A DNA stretch of 64,000 bases from Streptomyces sp. BK239 (GTDB lineage Bacteria; Actinomycetota; Actinomycetes; Streptomycetales; Streptomycetaceae), in contig NZ_SHKS01000009.1 in assembly GCF_004217285.1 (NCBI RefSeq), forward strand, positions 186,001-250,000, read 5' to 3'. Below the pieces are notes generated by a model, which saw only the letters and a list, made by a program, of their open reading frames with translations, ran no database searches and was not told the DNA's origin. Within the stretch, counting starts at the first letter, position 1, and the number at the start of each line of letters is the position of its first letter. Both the position numbers and the translations under genes were made by a program. Below are positions 7,738 to 15,695 of this stretch, piece by piece.

Positions 7738-8172
7738 ATGACCCTCCCCCTGACCCGCAGGATCGCCCGTGCCGCGCTGCTCGTCGCTGCGGGAGCGGCC
7801 GCCGGGGTCGGTGCGGCCGGCTCCGCCGGCGCCGCCCCCGCGCTGCCCGCCGCCCCGAACGTCGGCGGGCTGACCGCCCTGGACGGGGCGAACGTCGGCA
7901 ACACGCTCGACGGCGCGGCGCGCGGCGTCACCGGGGCCGCGGCCGACACCGGCGGCAAGGCGGTCAAGCAGGCGGTTCCGGCGGCGGGCAAGGCCGGGGG
8001 CAAGGCCGTGAAGAAGGCCACGCCGGTGGCGCAGAAGGCGGCCGGCGAGGCCGCCGGGTCGGCCGGCGGGATCCTCGGGGACACGGCCTCCTCGGCGACC
8101 AAGGGCGGCCTGCCGGGGACGGGCACGCTGCCCACGAAGGGGCTGCCGACGAAGGGGCTGCCGCTGGGCTGA
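7738..8172 (+). CDS. Small secreted Ala/Gly/Lys-rich protein
   Basis: The 144-aa product has a clear Sec signal peptide (MTLPLTRRIARAALLVAAGAA, then AGSAGA before the cleavage region). The mature part is built from low-complexity Ala, Gly, Lys and Pro, with lysine-containing repeats (GKAGGKAVKKATPVAQKAAG) and a C-terminal repeat of TKGLP. No enzymatic motif is present. ATG 7738 follows AAGGAG at a good distance, and a strong terminator follows the stop. It is a conserved type in Streptomyces with unknown role, probably surface or cell-wall associated. Confidence 0.75.
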   Translation: MTLPLTRRIARAALLVAAGAAAGVGAAGSAGAAPALPAAPNVGGLTALDGANVGNTLDGAARGVTGAAADTGGKAVKQAVPAAGKAGGKAVKKATPVAQKAAGEAAGSAGGILGDTASSATKGGLPGTGTLPTKGLPTKGLPLG

Positions 8173-8186
8173 CGCCCGCGACGCGC

Positions 8187-8218
8187 GAAGGGGCCCGGCG
8201 ATCACGCCGGGCCCCTTC
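8187..8218. terminator. Strong hairpin terminator
   Basis: A perfect 14-bp stem (GAAGGGGCCCGGCG with its complement) closes a four-base ATCA loop, between the secreted-protein gene and the converging dapC. Confidence 0.85.
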
Positions 8219-8250
8219 TCCGTTTCCGCCGAGCGCGGGTGCGGCCGGCG

Positions 8251-9405
8251 TCAGCGCCGGGTGAGGCGGGCCACCGCCGCCGTCACCCGCTCGTCCGAGG
8301 CCGTCAGGGCCACCCGTACGTGGTGGGCGCCCGCCGTGCCGTAGAAGTCGCCGGGGGCCACCAGGATGCCCAGGTCGGCCAGGTGGGCGACGGTGGCCCA
8401 GCAGGACTCGTCGCGGGTGGCCCACAGGTAGAGGCTGGCCTCGCTGTGCTCGATGCGGAAGCCGTGGTCGAGCAGAGCGGCGCGCAGGGCGGTACGGCGG
8501 GCGGCGTAGCGCTCGCGCTGCTCGTGGACGTGGACGTCGTCGGAGAGGGCGGCCACGACCGCCGCCTGTGTGGGCGCCGACGTCATCATGCCGCCGTGCT
8601 TGCGGATCTCCAGCAGCGGCGCGAGGACCTCCGGGTCGCCGGCCAGGAAGGCGGCGCGGTAGCCCGCGAGGTTCGACCGCTTCGACAGGGAGTGGACCGC
8701 GACGATCCCGTCGTAGGAACCGCCGTTGACGTCCGGGTGGAGGACGGAGACGGGGTCGGCCTCCCAGCCCAGTTCGAGGTAGCACTCGTCGGAGAAGACC
8801 AGGACGCCGTGCTCGCGGGCCCAGGCGACGATCCGGGTCAGCTCGGCCTTGCCGAGGACCTTGCCGGTGGGGTTCGACGGCGAGTTCAGCCAGAGGAGCT
8901 TCAGCCCTTCCGGGTCCAGCTCGGTCGGGTCGTCGTAGACCTCGTGTCCGGCGCGGGCCAGACGGGCGCCGACCTCGTAGGTCGGGTAGGCCAGGCGGGG
9001 GAAGGCGACCCGGTCGCCGGGGCCGAGGCCCAGCTGGGTGGGGAGCCAGGCGACGAGTTCCTTGGATCCGACGATCGGCAGCACATGCCGGTGGGTGACC
9101 TCGCGGGCGCCGAGCCTGCGCTGCACCCAGCCCGTGATCGCGTCCCGCAGCGCCGGGGTGCCCCAGACGGTGGGGTAGCCCGGGGAGTCCGCCGCGTCGA
9201 CCAGGGCCTTCTGGATCAGGTCGGGGACCGGGTCCACCGGCGTGCCGACGGACAGGTCGACGATGCCGTCGGGGTGGGCGGCGGCCGTCTTCTTGTACGG
9301 CTCCAGCTTGTCCCACGGAAAGTCGGGGAGGCGGTCGCGCAGCGACTCCGTGGAAGGGCGGTGGCGGGTGACGGGTGGGGGATCGGGGACTGCGGACACG
9401 GTCAC
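8251..9405 (-). CDS. dapC: Succinyldiaminopimelate transaminase
   Basis: This 384-aa PLP-dependent fold-type I aminotransferase should make N-succinyl-LL-diaminopimelate from the keto precursor, the step before DapE. Visible features are GYPTVWGTPALRDAI in the N-terminal part, the NSPSNPTGKV motif, the FSDECYLELGW strand with the PLP-ring aspartate, and SLSKRSNLAGYR with the Schiff-base lysine. Some actinobacterial members also transaminate prephenate. The GTG at 9405 is used. It lies immediately after fdxA on the same strand, as the ferredoxin and aminotransferase genes do in mycobacteria, with a terminator between them. Confidence 0.9.
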   Translation of the reverse strand: MTVSAVPDPPPVTRHRPSTESLRDRLPDFPWDKLEPYKKTAAAHPDGIVDLSVGTPVDPVPDLIQKALVDAADSPGYPTVWGTPALRDAITGWVQRRLGAREVTHRHVLPIVGSKELVAWLPTQLGLGPGDRVAFPRLAYPTYEVGARLARAGHEVYDDPTELDPEGLKLLWLNSPSNPTGKVLGKAELTRIVAWAREHGVLVFSDECYLELGWEADPVSVLHPDVNGGSYDGIVAVHSLSKRSNLAGYRAAFLAGDPEVLAPLLEIRKHGGMMTSAPTQAAVVAALSDDVHVHEQRERYAARRTALRAALLDHGFRIEHSEASLYLWATRDESCWATVAHLADLGILVAPGDFYGTAGAHHVRVALTASDERVTAAVARLTRR

Positions 9406-9450
9406 TGGCTCACTTTCGTCGGGCGCGACGGCCCCGTACGGCGGACGGAT

Positions 9451-9487
9451 CGGCCCCGCACGGCCGTGATCAGGCCGTACGGGGCCG
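9451..9487 (-). terminator. Terminator after fdxA
   Basis: 15-base arms (CGGCCCCGCACGGCC and GGCCGTACGGGGCCG) pair with one mismatch around a 7-base loop between fdxA and dapC. Related copies of the arm (GGCCCCGTACGG at 9430-9441 and CGGTACGGGGCC at 9501-9512) flank it, so alternative nested pairings are possible. Confidence 0.6.
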
Positions 9488-9540
9488 AGGCGGCACGGAG
9501 CGGTACGGGGCCGCTCGTGCGCTCAGGGTCCGGGGACCCC

Positions 9541-9861
9541 TTACCCGGCCTGCGGCGGCAGCGCGGCGATGAAGGGGTGGTCGCGCTCGATCAGCCCCAG
9601 CTTGCTGGCGCCGCCCGGCGAGCCGAGCTCGTCGAAGAACTCGACGTTCGCCTTGTAGTAGTCCTTCCACTCCTCGGGAGTGTCGTCCTCGTAGAAGATG
9701 GCCTCGACCGGGCAGACCGGTTCACAGGCGCCACAGTCGACGCATTCGTCCGGGTGGATGTACAAGGACCGCTGGCCCTCGTAGATGCAGTCGACCGGGC
9801 ACTCCTCGATGCACGCCTTGTCCTTCACGTCGACACAAGGCTGCGCGATGACGTAGGTCAC
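9541..9861 (-). CDS. fdxA: Ferredoxin, 7Fe-8S type
   Basis: This 106-aa protein is a small soluble electron carrier. The cysteine pattern CVDVKDKACIEECPVDC near the N-terminus provides the [3Fe-4S] cluster, and CVDCGACEPVCPVEAI the [4Fe-4S] cluster; the 60-residue tail (EEWKDYYKANVEFFDELGSPGG) is usual for actinobacterial FdxA/FdxC. Such ferredoxins donate electrons to cytochromes P450 and other reductases, though no partner is adjacent. ATG 9861 follows AGGAGG. It is divergent from the GNAT gene. Confidence 0.95.
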   Translation of the reverse strand: MTYVIAQPCVDVKDKACIEECPVDCIYEGQRSLYIHPDECVDCGACEPVCPVEAIFYEDDTPEEWKDYYKANVEFFDELGSPGGASKLGLIERDHPFIAALPPQAG

Positions 9862-10002
9862 GCTGTCGTTCCTCCTCGATAGGGCGCTGGCGGGCCTCTC
9901 TCAGGCTCCGCCGCCTGGCGCGCGGGAGCGCGGCGTCGTCGATGCCCGCCCCTAGTATCTCCGTTCCTGGCAATGATCCGAACAGGAGGGGGGAGTCGAC
10001 CC

Positions 10003-11007
10003 GTGGAAATCTCGGCCGCCGGACGCCTCGAGGTCCGAATCACCGCCGCTGACGTGGGCAAACGCGTCTCCGTGCGACGCCTCGGCGAACCCGGGGTGAC
10101 ACAGGGGAGATTCACCGACACGGTGGGTGTTCTCACATCATGGGACGACGATGTGCTGGTGATCACACGCAAGAGCGGTGAGAGCGTCCGCATCCCCGTG
10201 TCCTCGCTGGTCGCGGGGAAGGTCGTGCCTGCCGCCCCCGCCCGCCGCCGGGGGCCGGCCGCCTCCTACGAGGAGCTGGCCCGTGCCGCGTCCCGGGCGT
10301 GGCGGCCGCTGGAGAGCGAGCGGCTGGGCGGCTGGGAGCTGCGGGCGGCCGCCGGGTTCACCCGTCGCGCCAACTCCGTGCTGCCTCTCGGCGACCCGGG
10401 GCTCCCCCTCGACGAAGCGCTGGACGCCGTACTGCGCTGGTACGGCACCCGGGGGCTGCCCGCCTATGTGCAGACCGCGACCGGGGCCGAGGGCACGCAG
10501 GAGCTGCTGTGCGCGGAGCTGGAGCGGCGCGGGTGGGTGCGCGAGGTGAGCGCCGAGCTGTGGATCGGAGCGCTGGCGCCGGTCGCGGACCGGGCGGACG
10601 CTGAGGGTGTGGTGCTCGCCCGGGAGGCCGACGAGGCGTGGCTCGCGCGGTACCAGCGCAAGGGGGTGAGCGAGGTGGCGTTGAAGGTGCTGGGCTCGGG
10701 GCCGTCGGTGTGGTTCGCGTCCGTGCCCGGCGAGGCGGGCGTCCCCGCCGCCGTCGGCCGGTTGGTCGTGGACGGGCGGTGGGCCGGGTTCGCTGCGGTG
10801 GAGGTCGATCCCGCGCGCCGTCGGCAGGGGCTCGGGACGCGGGTGATGGCCGCGCTGGCCGGGCGGGCGCTGGAGGAGGGCGCCTCGGCTGCCTGGCTGC
10901 AGGTCGAGGACGACAACGCGGGCGCGCGGTCGCTGTACGCCGGGCTGGGCTTCGGGGCGCACCACGCCTACCACCACTACCGGCAGCCGGCGGCGGGTGC
11001 GCCGTGA
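10003..11007 (+). CDS. GNAT family N-acetyltransferase
   Basis: This 334-aa protein has an N-terminal small beta domain (VEISAAGRLEVRITAADVGKRVSVRR, about residues 1-80) that reads like an SH3-like/Hfq-type fold, and a C-terminal GNAT domain with the acetyl-CoA loop (RRRQGLGTRVMAALAGRALEEG) and ARSLYAGLGF. The acetyl acceptor is unknown. GTG 10003 was chosen over ATG 9973 because AGGAGGGGGGAG (about 9983-9994) lies directly ahead of it. The stop codon overlaps the start of the next gene (GTGA), so the two are coupled. Confidence 0.85.
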   Translation: MEISAAGRLEVRITAADVGKRVSVRRLGEPGVTQGRFTDTVGVLTSWDDDVLVITRKSGESVRIPVSSLVAGKVVPAAPARRRGPAASYEELARAASRAWRPLESERLGGWELRAAAGFTRRANSVLPLGDPGLPLDEALDAVLRWYGTRGLPAYVQTATGAEGTQELLCAELERRGWVREVSAELWIGALAPVADRADAEGVVLAREADEAWLARYQRKGVSEVALKVLGSGPSVWFASVPGEAGVPAAVGRLVVDGRWAGFAAVEVDPARRRQGLGTRVMAALAGRALEEGASAAWLQVEDDNAGARSLYAGLGFGAHHAYHHYRQPAAGAP

Positions 11008-11846
11008 CGGGGCCGGAGTTCAGCGAGGTGCGGCGGCGGTTCGCCGAGGAGGCGCGGTCCGAGCGGCCCGATCTGTCGCTGCTGTGCCTGCTGGTGGGCG
11101 CGGAGGCGGACGGGACGCTGGACGAGGCCGGGATGGACGTCGCGCAGGTCGAGCTGGACCGGCTGGCGGGCCAGGTGCCGTTCCGGCCGGGCGGTCCCCG
11201 GTCGTGGGCGGTGGCGGTGCGGGAGCTGCTGGGAGAGCGGCAGGGGTTCCGCGGCTCGGCGGCGGACTACCAGCGGCTGGAGTCGTCCCTGCTGCACCGG
11301 GTGCTGCAGCGGCGCAGGGGGCTGCCGATCCTGCTGTCGGTGGTGTGGATCGAGGTGGCCCGGCGGGCGGGCGCGCCGGTGTACGGGGTCGCTCTGCCGG
11401 GGCACTTCGTGGTGGGGTTCGGGCCGCGGGACGATCCGGGACGGCAGGTGCTCGTCGACCCGTTCGACGGGGGCCGGCTGCTGTCCGGGCGGGACGCGGA
11501 GCTGCTGGTGACGGGGGCGACGGGGGCTCCGCCGGACCCGGAGATGCTGCGGCCGGCGGAGCCGGTGGACGTGGTCGCGCGGATCCTCAACAACGTGCGG
11601 GCGTGGGCGTCCGCGCGGCCGGAGCGCTCGGATGTGGCGCTGTGGGCGGTGGAGCTGGCGCTGCTGCTGCCCTCGCATCCGGCGCGGTTGCGCTACGAGC
11701 GGGGGCAACTGCTGGTGCAGCGCGGTGAGTTCGTCGCCGGGGCGGTGGAGATGGAGGAGTACGCGGGGCTGGTGGAGGTGGTGGACGAGGGCACCGCCGA
11801 CCGGGTGCGACGGGAGGCCCACGCGGCCCGGTCGATGCTGAACTAG
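11004..11846 (+). CDS. SirB1/transglutaminase-like family protein
   Basis: The 280-aa product matches the SirB1 family: FRGSAADYQRLESSLLHRVLQRRRGLPILLSVVWIEVARRAG, then YGVALPGHFVVGF with a conserved His, and VDPFDGG. The family has a transglutaminase-like fold and a short tetratricopeptide tail (here about residues 195-275), but its biochemical activity is not established; the catalytic Cys of true transglutaminases is not evident. It starts at GTG 11004, overlapping the stop of the GNAT gene by four bases. Confidence 0.82.
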   Translation: MTGPEFSEVRRRFAEEARSERPDLSLLCLLVGAEADGTLDEAGMDVAQVELDRLAGQVPFRPGGPRSWAVAVRELLGERQGFRGSAADYQRLESSLLHRVLQRRRGLPILLSVVWIEVARRAGAPVYGVALPGHFVVGFGPRDDPGRQVLVDPFDGGRLLSGRDAELLVTGATGAPPDPEMLRPAEPVDVVARILNNVRAWASARPERSDVALWAVELALLLPSHPARLRYERGQLLVQRGEFVAGAVEMEEYAGLVEVVDEGTADRVRREAHAARSMLN

Positions 11847-11884
11847 GGCGTGTTTCGAAAGGAGCGTCGTTTCGAAACGCGCCC
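11846..11884. terminator. Hairpin terminator
   Basis: 15-base arms (GGGCGTGTTTCGAAA and TTTCGAAACGCGCCC) pair with one mismatch around 9 bases, starting on the last base of the SirB1-family stop codon and facing the converging response regulator gene. Confidence 0.75.
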
Positions 11885-11978
11885 CAGTGCCGAGGCAGGC
11901 ATCGTTCGCGCGACGGGGGTAACGTCGCCTGCCGAGGCGCCGGAAGGCGGTCGCCGCCCCGGCTGCCCGCGGGCGGGG

Positions 11979-12596
11979 TCACAGCCAGCCCTTCTCCCTC
12001 GCTATGCGCACCGCTTCGGCCCGGTTGCGGGCCGTCAGTTTCTGGATGGCGGTGGAGAGGTAGTTGCGGACCGTGCCCTGGGACAGGTGGAGGGCCGCCG
12101 CGAGTTCCGCGTTGGTGGAGCCGTCGGCCGCCGCGCGCAGCACCTCGCGTTCGCGGTCGGTCAGCGGGTTGGCGCCGTCGGCGAGGGCCGCCGCGGCGAG
12201 CGTGGGGTCGATGACCCGGTCCCCCGAGAGGACCTTGCGGATCGCCTCGGCGAGCTGGGCGGCGGGGGCGTCCTTGACCAGGAAGGCGTCGGCGCCGGCC
12301 TCCATCGCGCTGCGCAGATAGCCGGGGCGGCCGAAGGTGGTGAGGACGACCAGCTTCACGCCCGGCAGGGCCGCGTGCAGCTCGGCCGCCGCCTCGATGC
12401 CGGTCGCACCGGGCATCTCGATGTCGAGGAGGGCCACGTCGACGCCGTGCTCCCGGGCGGCCGCCAGCACCTCGTCGCCGCGGGCGACCTGGGCGACCAC
12501 CTCGATGTCGTGCTCCAGGCCGAGCAGGGCTGCGAGGGCCTCGCGGACCATGGACTGGTCCTCGGCGAGCAGGACCTTGATCGTTCGGGTCGTCAT
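11979..12596 (-). CDS. LuxR-family response regulator (DesR-like)
   Basis: This 205-aa NarL/FixJ-type regulator has a receiver domain (residues about 1-120) with acidic pair (AED), phosphoacceptor in VDVALLDIEMPG and the conserved lysine (LVKDAPAA), and a C-terminal LuxR helix-turn-helix (LTDREREVLRAAADGSTNAELAAALHLSQGTVRNYLS). It is the last gene of a four-gene operon; its ATG at 12596 overlaps the kinase stop (ATGA). It probably binds the palindrome at 15473-15486 and so controls its own operon, as DesR does in Bacillus. The signal is unknown. Confidence 0.9.
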   Translation of the reverse strand: MTTRTIKVLLAEDQSMVREALAALLGLEHDIEVVAQVARGDEVLAAAREHGVDVALLDIEMPGATGIEAAAELHAALPGVKLVVLTTFGRPGYLRSAMEAGADAFLVKDAPAAQLAEAIRKVLSGDRVIDPTLAAAALADGANPLTDREREVLRAAADGSTNAELAAALHLSQGTVRNYLSTAIQKLTARNRAEAVRIAREKGWL

Positions 12597-13756
12597 GCGC
12601 GGGATCCTACGTCGGCCGTCGGGGCGCCCGCCGGGGCGCGGGCGACCAGGCGGAAGCCGTGCCGGGCGCCGCCCGCCTCCAGGGAGCCGCCGGCCTTCTC
12701 CAGGCGTTCGGAGAGGCCGGTCAGACCGTTGCCGGGGCTTCCCCCCGGGCCGCCCGAGCCGTCGTCCTCGACGCTGAGCTCGATGACCGCGCCGTCCAGG
12801 GTCTGCCGCCGGGCGAGGTCGACCGTGCAGCGCCGGGCCCCGCTGTGCCGTACGACGTTGGTGACGGCCTCGCGCAGGGCCCAGGCGAGGGCCGCCTCGC
12901 TCTCCTCGGGCACGCCGGACAGGTCGGGTTCGTCGGGGAGGTCGGCGGTGACTCCGGCGGCGGCCAACGCGACCTTGGCCCCGGCGAGTTCGGCGGGCAG
13001 CCGGCGCCGCCGGTATCCGGTGACGGCCTCGCGGACGTCGACGAGGGCCTGCCGGCTGACCTGTTCGATGTCCGCGACCTGCTGGGCCGCCCGGTCGGGG
13101 TGATCGGGGAGCATACGGCCCGCGAGTTCGCTCTTGAGCGTGATCAGCGACAGGGAGTGCCCGAGCAGGTCGTGCAGGTCGCGGGCGAGCCGCAACCTCT
13201 CCTCGTTGGCGGCGAGTTGGGCGACGGTGGCGCGTGCCTCGCGCAACTCCACGGTTGTACGGATGAGTTCGCGTACGCCGGTCATCGAGAAGCCGCCGAG
13301 GAGGGCCGGGAAGAGCAGTCCCGTCAGATAGTCGCTGCCGCCGGGGACGACGAAGGCGACCCCGGTCAGCAGGGCGGACACGGCCGGGACGGTCCAGCGG
13401 GACAGGCGCAGCGGCAGGGCGGCGCCGGAGGAGATCCCCACGTACACGAAGAGCACGAGCCATTCACGGCCCAGGGAGAAGGCGAGGACGGTCGACTCGG
13501 TCGCCAGGACCGCGAGCGAGGCGAGCACCACGCCGTTGCGCTCACCCCGCCCGGTGCGGAAGACCAGGGCCAGGTACCAGGCGACGAAGGCGACCAGCCC
13601 GATCCAGCCGAGGGCGCGGGCGACGGTGCCGTGCCCGCCGTGCAGCAGGTCGCTGACGGGTGCGCCGAGATACGCCAGCCAGATGCTGGTCCAGAGCAGC
13701 TTGACGTATCTCTGCCGGTTGTTCTGCGGGCGCTGCCCGATGCGTATGCCGCTCAC
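12593..13756 (-). CDS. Sensor histidine kinase (DesK-like)
   Basis: The 387-aa protein has several hydrophobic N-terminal segments (about residues 15-155), then a HisKA_3 dimerisation helix with the phosphorylated histidine in ARDLHDLLGHSLSL and an HATPase domain (EAVTNVVRHSGARRC with the N box, VEDDGSGGPGGSPGNGLTGL with the G boxes). It begins at GTG 13756, overlapping the permease stop by four bases, and ends overlapping the response regulator start. The membrane part resembles DesK, which senses membrane state, but the stimulus here cannot be read from sequence. Confidence 0.9.
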   Translation of the reverse strand: MSGIRIGQRPQNNRQRYVKLLWTSIWLAYLGAPVSDLLHGGHGTVARALGWIGLVAFVAWYLALVFRTGRGERNGVVLASLAVLATESTVLAFSLGREWLVLFVYVGISSGAALPLRLSRWTVPAVSALLTGVAFVVPGGSDYLTGLLFPALLGGFSMTGVRELIRTTVELREARATVAQLAANEERLRLARDLHDLLGHSLSLITLKSELAGRMLPDHPDRAAQQVADIEQVSRQALVDVREAVTGYRRRRLPAELAGAKVALAAAGVTADLPDEPDLSGVPEESEAALAWALREAVTNVVRHSGARRCTVDLARRQTLDGAVIELSVEDDGSGGPGGSPGNGLTGLSERLEKAGGSLEAGGARHGFRLVARAPAGAPTADVGSRA

Positions 13757-14493
13757 GCCTTCAGCGTGTCCTTCCGGTACAGCCAGGCCGCGCCGCCGGT
13801 GAACAGGGCGAAGTAGACGGCCAGGACGGCGATGTCCTCGGCGTGCGGTGCCTGGTTCTGTTCGATGGCCTGTCCGAGGGCAGCGTACGCGTGCGTGGGG
13901 ACCCACTTCGAGATCTGCTGGAGCCACTCCGGGAAGGTGGCCGTGGGCATCCACAGACCGCCGAGGATGGACAGGCCGAAGTAGGTGATCATCGTGATCG
14001 GGCGGACCGCGTCCCCGCTCGCCAGGTACCCGAGAGCGACGCCGAGCGCGGCGAAGACGAGGCTTCCGGCCCAGATCGCGGCGGTCAGGACCAGCCACTG
14101 CCAGGCGTCCAGGCGTACGTGCTTCACGGCCGCGGCGGCGACGAAGACGACGACGATGGACGGCAGGCTGACGACGGCGGCGCTCGCGGTCTTGGCGAGG
14201 ACGAAGCCCCGGCCGGGCAGCGAGGTCAGCCGCAGCTGCCGCACCCAGCCGTTCTCCCGTTCCTTGGCGATGCGCTCGCTGTTGCCCATCAGGACGGCGG
14301 TGAGGGCGCCGAAGGAGGCCATGGAGACCATCATGTAGGTCGGGAGGGTCAGCCCGGTGCCGTCGATCTTCGTCGTGCTGTCGGCGCTGCCGGCGATGAG
14401 CAGGAAGAGGACCGAGGGGTAGATCACCGAGAAGAACAGGAACTTGCGGTTGCGCAGGGCGCGGGTGAGTTCGAGCTTGATGAGGCCGTTCAT
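13753..14493 (-). CDS. ABC-2 type transporter permease
   Basis: This 246-aa membrane protein has about six hydrophobic segments, starting MNGLIKLELTRALRNRKFLFFSVIYPS, and the C-terminal signature GLWMPTATFPEWLQQISKWVPTHAYAAL typical of ABC-2 exporters of the DrrB/NodJ class. It should form the pore for the ATPase encoded just upstream. Both junctions overlap by four bases (ATGA with the ATPase, GTGA with the kinase). The substrate is unknown; in such transporter/two-component operons the cargo is often a lipid or a membrane-active drug. Confidence 0.88.
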   Translation of the reverse strand: MNGLIKLELTRALRNRKFLFFSVIYPSVLFLLIAGSADSTTKIDGTGLTLPTYMMVSMASFGALTAVLMGNSERIAKERENGWVRQLRLTSLPGRGFVLAKTASAAVVSLPSIVVVFVAAAAVKHVRLDAWQWLVLTAAIWAGSLVFAALGVALGYLASGDAVRPITMITYFGLSILGGLWMPTATFPEWLQQISKWVPTHAYAALGQAIEQNQAPHAEDIAVLAVYFALFTGGAAWLYRKDTLKA

Positions 14494-15413
14494 GACGTGT
14501 GCGCCTCCTCGGCGGCGGTGAGGGCGACGAAGGCCTGCTCCAGGCCGAGGCCGGCGACTTCGAGGTTGCGGGGGTAGAGGCCGAGGGCGTAGAGGGCGTG
14601 GACCGTGGCGTCGGCGTCGGCGGACTGGATGCGGACGGTGTGGCCGGAGACGTCCAGCGTGGTGAGGAAGGGCAGGCCGCGCAGGGCGCTCTCGGTGGCC
14701 TCGCCGATCGCTTCGTCCGTGAGGTCGAAGGCGATCCGCCGGGCTCCGGCCTTGGCCTTGATCTCGGCGGCGGTGCCGTCGGCGAGGAGGCGGCCGCTGC
14801 GCAGGACCAGGACGCGGTCGGCTGTCGCGTCGGCCTCTTCCAGGTAGTGGGTGGCGAAGAGGACCGTGCGGCCCTGGTCGGCCTGTTCGCGCATGGTGGC
14901 CCAGAACGCCCGGCGGGCGGTGACGTCCATGCCGGTGGTGGGCTCGTCCAGGACGATCAGGTCGCTGTCGCCTGCGGTGGCCAGGGCGAAGCGGACGCGC
15001 TGGGCCTGGCCGCCGGAGAGCTTGTCGACCTTCTGGGCGGCGATCTTGGTGACGCCCGCGCGGGCCATCACCTCGTCGGGACGGTAGGGCTTGGGGTGCA
15101 GCCGGCAGGCGAGCGTCACCAGTTCGGCGACGGTGACCTCGTCCATCAGCCCGCCGCTCTGCAGCATCGCGCCCACCCGCCCGGCGACGATCGCCTCCCG
15201 CGGGCTCGCGCCGAACACGCGGACCGTGCCGCTGTCTGCGTTCTTGAGGCCGAGGAGGAGGTCGAGCGTGGTCGACTTGCCCGCGCCGTTGGGCCCCAGC
15301 AGCGCCACGGTCTCCCCCGGGTGCAGGGCGAGACTGAGCCCGTCCACCGCCCGCACGTCCCCGAACCCCTTGTGCACCTGGTCGAACTCGACCACCGGTG
15401 TCGTCGTCGTCAT
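14490..15413 (-). CDS. ABC transporter ATP-binding protein
   Basis: This 307-aa nucleotide-binding subunit is the first gene of the transporter/two-component operon. Walker A is GPNGAGKST (residues about 38-46), the Q loop lies in MLQSGG, the signature is LSGGQAQRV and Walker B is LIVLDEPTTGMD. The C-terminal region (about 215-307) is the extension common to DrrA-type exporters. ATG 15413 is used. The 14-bp palindrome 60 bases upstream is a probable operator. Confidence 0.92.
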   Translation of the reverse strand: MTTTTPVVEFDQVHKGFGDVRAVDGLSLALHPGETVALLGPNGAGKSTTLDLLLGLKNADSGTVRVFGASPREAIVAGRVGAMLQSGGLMDEVTVAELVTLACRLHPKPYRPDEVMARAGVTKIAAQKVDKLSGGQAQRVRFALATAGDSDLIVLDEPTTGMDVTARRAFWATMREQADQGRTVLFATHYLEEADATADRVLVLRSGRLLADGTAAEIKAKAGARRIAFDLTDEAIGEATESALRGLPFLTTLDVSGHTVRIQSADADATVHALYALGLYPRNLEVAGLGLEQAFVALTAAEEAHTS

Positions 15414-15472
15414 GCGTCGATGGTGGCCCGCGGGCCGTCTCCGGCGGCAGTGTCGGGCGTCCGGACTGCCGC

Positions 15473-15486
15473 ATGACAGATGTCAT
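15473..15486. promoter_or_regulatory. 14-bp palindrome, probable response-regulator operator
   Basis: ATGACA-GA-TGTCAT is a perfect inverted repeat with a two-base centre, 60 bases upstream of the ABC/two-component operon. Similar TGACA/TGTCA dyads precede operons with DesKR-like pairs, so this is the likely binding site of the operon's own regulator. Confidence 0.6.
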
Positions 15487-15519
15487 GGGCACTACGGGAG
15501 AGTCGCGCGGGGTGTGGGG

Positions 15520-15601
15520 CGCCGGGCGGGACGGAGACCGGCCGGACCGCCGGGCGGGGCGGAGACCGGCCGGACCGCCGGGCGGGGCGGAGACCGGCCG
15601 T
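15520..15601. repeat. 28-bp direct tandem repeat, 2.9 copies
   Basis: Three head-to-tail copies of a 28-base GC-rich unit (beginning CGCCGGGCGGG and ending GGAGACCGGCCGGAC) start at 15520, 15548 and 15576. The first two differ by one base and the third diverges at its end. The repeat sits between the operator at 15473 and the terminator at 15648. Confidence 0.85.
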
Positions 15602-15647
15602 CGGCCGGCCCCGTGCCGGGGCGTGCGCTGAGGCGCCGGGACATGCG

Positions 15648-15681
15648 CAGGGGCGCCCGGTGGTGGTGCCGGGCGCCCCTG
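15648..15681 (-). terminator. Terminator of the peptidoglycan-binding protein gene
   Basis: A perfect 13-bp stem (CAGGGGCGCCCGG with its complement) with an 8-base loop lies 15 bases after the stop of the large gene on the minus strand. Confidence 0.8.
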
Positions 15682-15695
15682 TGGGAAAGCGCGGG

